A stretch of 64,000 nt of DNA from Epiperipatus broadwayi (Eukaryota > Onychophora > Udeonychophora > Euonychophora > Peripatidae). The stretch is from NCBI GenBank assembly GCA_028023455.1, contig JAQFVV010000186.1, positions 2,322,700-2,386,699 of the forward strand, written 5' to 3'. Below are positions 61,386 to 64,000 of this stretch, in pieces. The notes under the pieces were generated by a model. The model ran no database searches, was not told the DNA's origin, and saw only the letters and a program-made list of their open reading frames with translations. Numbering within the stretch: position 1 is the first letter of the stretch; each line of letters starts with the position of its first letter. The position numbers and the translations under genes are program-made.

Positions 61386-63688
61386 TCTATATACACACAC
61401 TTTTATTATTTAATTGTACTGTGCACTTGTAAGTATGTAGATATGTAATAGATTCTCAGAAGCATATGTACGATGGAAAGATTATTCTGGATGAGTTGCT
61501 ATTTAATTAATATGCCAGTTAAAGAATCAGCTTACAAGCTCACTTCTCTATATAAAAGTCAAAATAAATACAGATAGCCCTAACTTTCACTTAAATTCAC
61601 TTGAAAATAACTATTTAAATTATCACCTCAATATAGCTTATATATTGAAATCTGTAATTGAAAATTTTGTTAACTTGTTTTTTCCTCCCTGAAAACAGAA
61701 AAATTTATACAGATTGACAAGCATTATTTTTGAAAAAATGTCATAGTAGTAAAAAAACTAGGGTCCAATTTATCCATTATAAAAGTACACTGCAAAGCAT
61801 ACAAGATAACTTACAAGAGGCAACATGTTGAAGAAATGTACGATATTCCAGCAAAAAAGGGAATATAAGTATCAATCAAAACTTCAGAATAAAACTTTTC
61901 TATTTTATACACAATGTTTCAAAATGTTTTCTAATTTTTTTTACTTAGAGAAGACTAGCTTGTATGATAAAATACACCTGAAAGGCAATTTTAAGTTTTG
62001 TGTAATATCCTATAAAGCAATATTTTTTAAAATTTCTGTTTGATTGGCCATCTAAATCCATCTTTTTTTACAAAACCGGAAGTAGAGATTTTTTTCTGTA
62101 GTTTTAATAATCATCTTCCAATTTTTGAAAATTTTGCAAAAATGCAAAAAAATCCTTGATTTTTCAACTGTCTAAATCAAATTTGTAATGATCAATTTGC
62201 TTTTTTCAAAACTATATTAAAAAATTTTGATTGCTGTTTTTCATTCTCCATTTATATTTGTTGACAACTAGTTATTGATAATGTTGCTTCAGATGATGAC
62301 CCTTCGGCCAGAATGATTTGCCATCTTAACAAATATAATGATATTTTGTATAACAATCAAGGAATACAGCACAAAATATATTCATTAAAGGTTTCTTTTG
62401 AAAACGTTATTGTTTACAAGTTGATTGATAATCATTTGAGATATTTATTAATAAGGAATTTTTCATATTTACATGAAGCTTATTTTAATACACTTCACTA
62501 ATGTAGTTTTCTTCTTTTATTACATGCAATTTATTAATTGCTAGATAACTACATGGGAATTTATTTGAAGAAAATTTTTAGTATTTAAAGTTTATGACTT
62601 ATTCTTAAATATTTTGCCAGTCATGCATTATAGCTAGCTACTTTTAAAGTTGAAGTAAATTAAAATGAGACAATGAGTTTGGCCATTTTGAGGTAGTTTT
62701 TAAGTTAATATAAAGAAATAAGCTAATATAAAGAATTATCGTATTACTTATATAATAATTTTTCCTCTTGCACTTTAACTCTAAATGTGCAGCTGAAAAT
62801 CAGTACAGATTAGTGGCTTCTGCATTTGGAAAATATATAAATGATTAATTACAGAATATTTTTGTTCATAATGTTAGTGAAGATTATATCTGTAAATAAC
62901 AAAAATGTTCCCTTATAAATTTTTATTTGTAGAAATAAGCAGACTAAAGTTTATTTGTGTAAATTATTTGTAGAAAAAAACTAAATCTTTAAGATCCAAA
63001 CTGAAAAAATGTGTAATTGAATTAAAACATTTGTACTGTGATTAGAAATGTTCTTGATAAAATTATTAAACAATTGATTTTTAAAACAAACAGGGATATA
63101 GTATTTTTTTTGGATAACAAATGATTTGACTCCAATAATATACCAGTCTAGATAATTGAATATGCCAGAATAGATTGAGTGAATGTCAACAATATCCTCC
63201 TGGATGATCCATTTCTATAGGTGCCAAAATATACCCAAGAATCACTTACGTCTCCCAAATTTTTTAAAATTTTGATAGACCTTCAGGTTCAAAGTATAAA
63301 TTAATAATTGTTTTGGTTGTATTTATGAATTAATATTTATATAATACAATCACTCAAATAGTGGACCTGTTTTATATGTGGGTTTTTGTTATTAGCCTTA
63401 TAATAAATGTTATGTAAAAAGTTCTCCGTGGCCAGTCATGATTAATATATTTTTGTTATATGTATTCATCAGAACCTGCTCACTGTCTAAATCAACTTGG
63501 AAGTCTCACCAGTAGTAAGTAGCTACCTTCAAATATAGCAGCTCAAAATTCAAGAGTTGAGACTGAAAGAAATTTAATATAGTAATAGTGCAGTACTTCA
63601 ACCAAAACTAAATGTTTCATAATATATTAGTATTGCCTCAACAGAAATTAAAAATCACATGGTCATTATTTCTTACACTTGCTCAGGT
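61386..63688. other. AT-rich sequence without recognised genes
   Basis: Frames at 61825-62043 and 62313-62501 are short and low in complexity. I see no repeat shared with the rest of the window here. Confidence 0.5.
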
Positions 63689-64000
63689 TGTTAAAACAGG
63701 CAAAACTCTCCATACAGTAGTGCCACTCAGTGCATGCCAGACTAATCAATGGATGCAAGGTTTGTGCAATGTTTTTGCATAAAATTCTTATGTAGTGCCT
63801 GCTCATCTATTATCCCTAGACTAGTTTCAAATTTGTGGCTTTCATCAGTGTCTAATAGGATAATGGTGACTATGGTTATTAAAGAACCAAAGACAGCAAA
63901 ATGCATTGGTATTGAACTTCATTCAGACCTATATGATTACATAAGCCAATTGAAAATATTATTATTTTCACTTTTAGACTCATAGTTTTGTAGTTAAATA
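63689..64000 (+). repeat. R1 palindromic repeat, truncated by the window edge
   Basis: Starts GTTGTTAAAACAGGCAAAAC at 63689, followed by CATACAGTAGTGCCACTCAG, the head to 63850 (TTTCATCAGTG), and the interior in the orientation CTAATAGGATAATGGTGACT. The second arm would lie beyond 64000. Confidence 0.8.

Overview
The window is eukaryotic, almost certainly from an invertebrate animal and probably an arthropod. It is strongly AT-rich, with scattered degenerate coding text, no operon structure, a C2H2 zinc-finger array, and transposon classes typical of arthropods: RTE-type and another non-LTR LINE, Penelope-like elements, Ty3/gypsy LTR elements with K02A2.6-like pol, tRNA-derived SINEs, MITEs and foldback elements. 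I found no conserved single-copy host gene, so the organism cannot be narrowed further. Nearly everything readable is mobile-element sequence in various states of decay.

Layout. 1-8.4 kb: two 97-base inverted arms (14-110, 8324-8420) about 96% identical, enclosing a TA-flanked MITE (541-966), two minus-strand gag-like relics (2560-3143, 5113-6052) and an RTE reverse-transcriptase relic (3440-4900) with a SINE inside it. 8.4-14.3 kb: AT-rich sequence, then a minus-strand C2H2 zinc-finger array (11082-12372 open, decayed fingers to about 13520). 14.34-36.13 kb: an old direct duplication of about 10 kb, unit A (14337-24765) and unit B (25895-36130). The copies have collected different insertions, so each often supplies the empty site for the other. 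A holds a 1.68-kb foldback element (20331-22006) and a cluster of a palindromic repeat here called R1. B holds a GC-rich candidate solo LTR with a minisatellite (26505-27250), a Penelope endonuclease relic, a rearranged gypsy element with an inverted gag-protease block (31410-33337) and a 425-base element containing a tRNA-like sequence (33535-33959).

36-64 kb: a 3'-truncated gypsy element on the minus strand (36359-39251); a long AT-rich stretch with one unrecognised coding-like relic (42605-43330); a minus-strand LINE reverse transcriptase that is nearly intact (47740-49875), preceded by a second SINE copy; R1; a very recent 98-base tandem duplication; and a nested complex at 52.7-61.4 kb in which a gypsy element with both 200-base-class LTRs (54302-58760) sits between a Penelope terminal repeat and a Penelope body. 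R1 reappears at the right edge.

How the parts relate: the genes do not form a pathway. The interest lies in the insertion history. RTE relics are shared by A and B, hence older than the duplication; the foldback, gypsy, tRNA-like and R1-cluster insertions are on one side only, hence younger. All statements of similarity are by-eye alignments within this window; family names come from recognised motifs, not from database searches.
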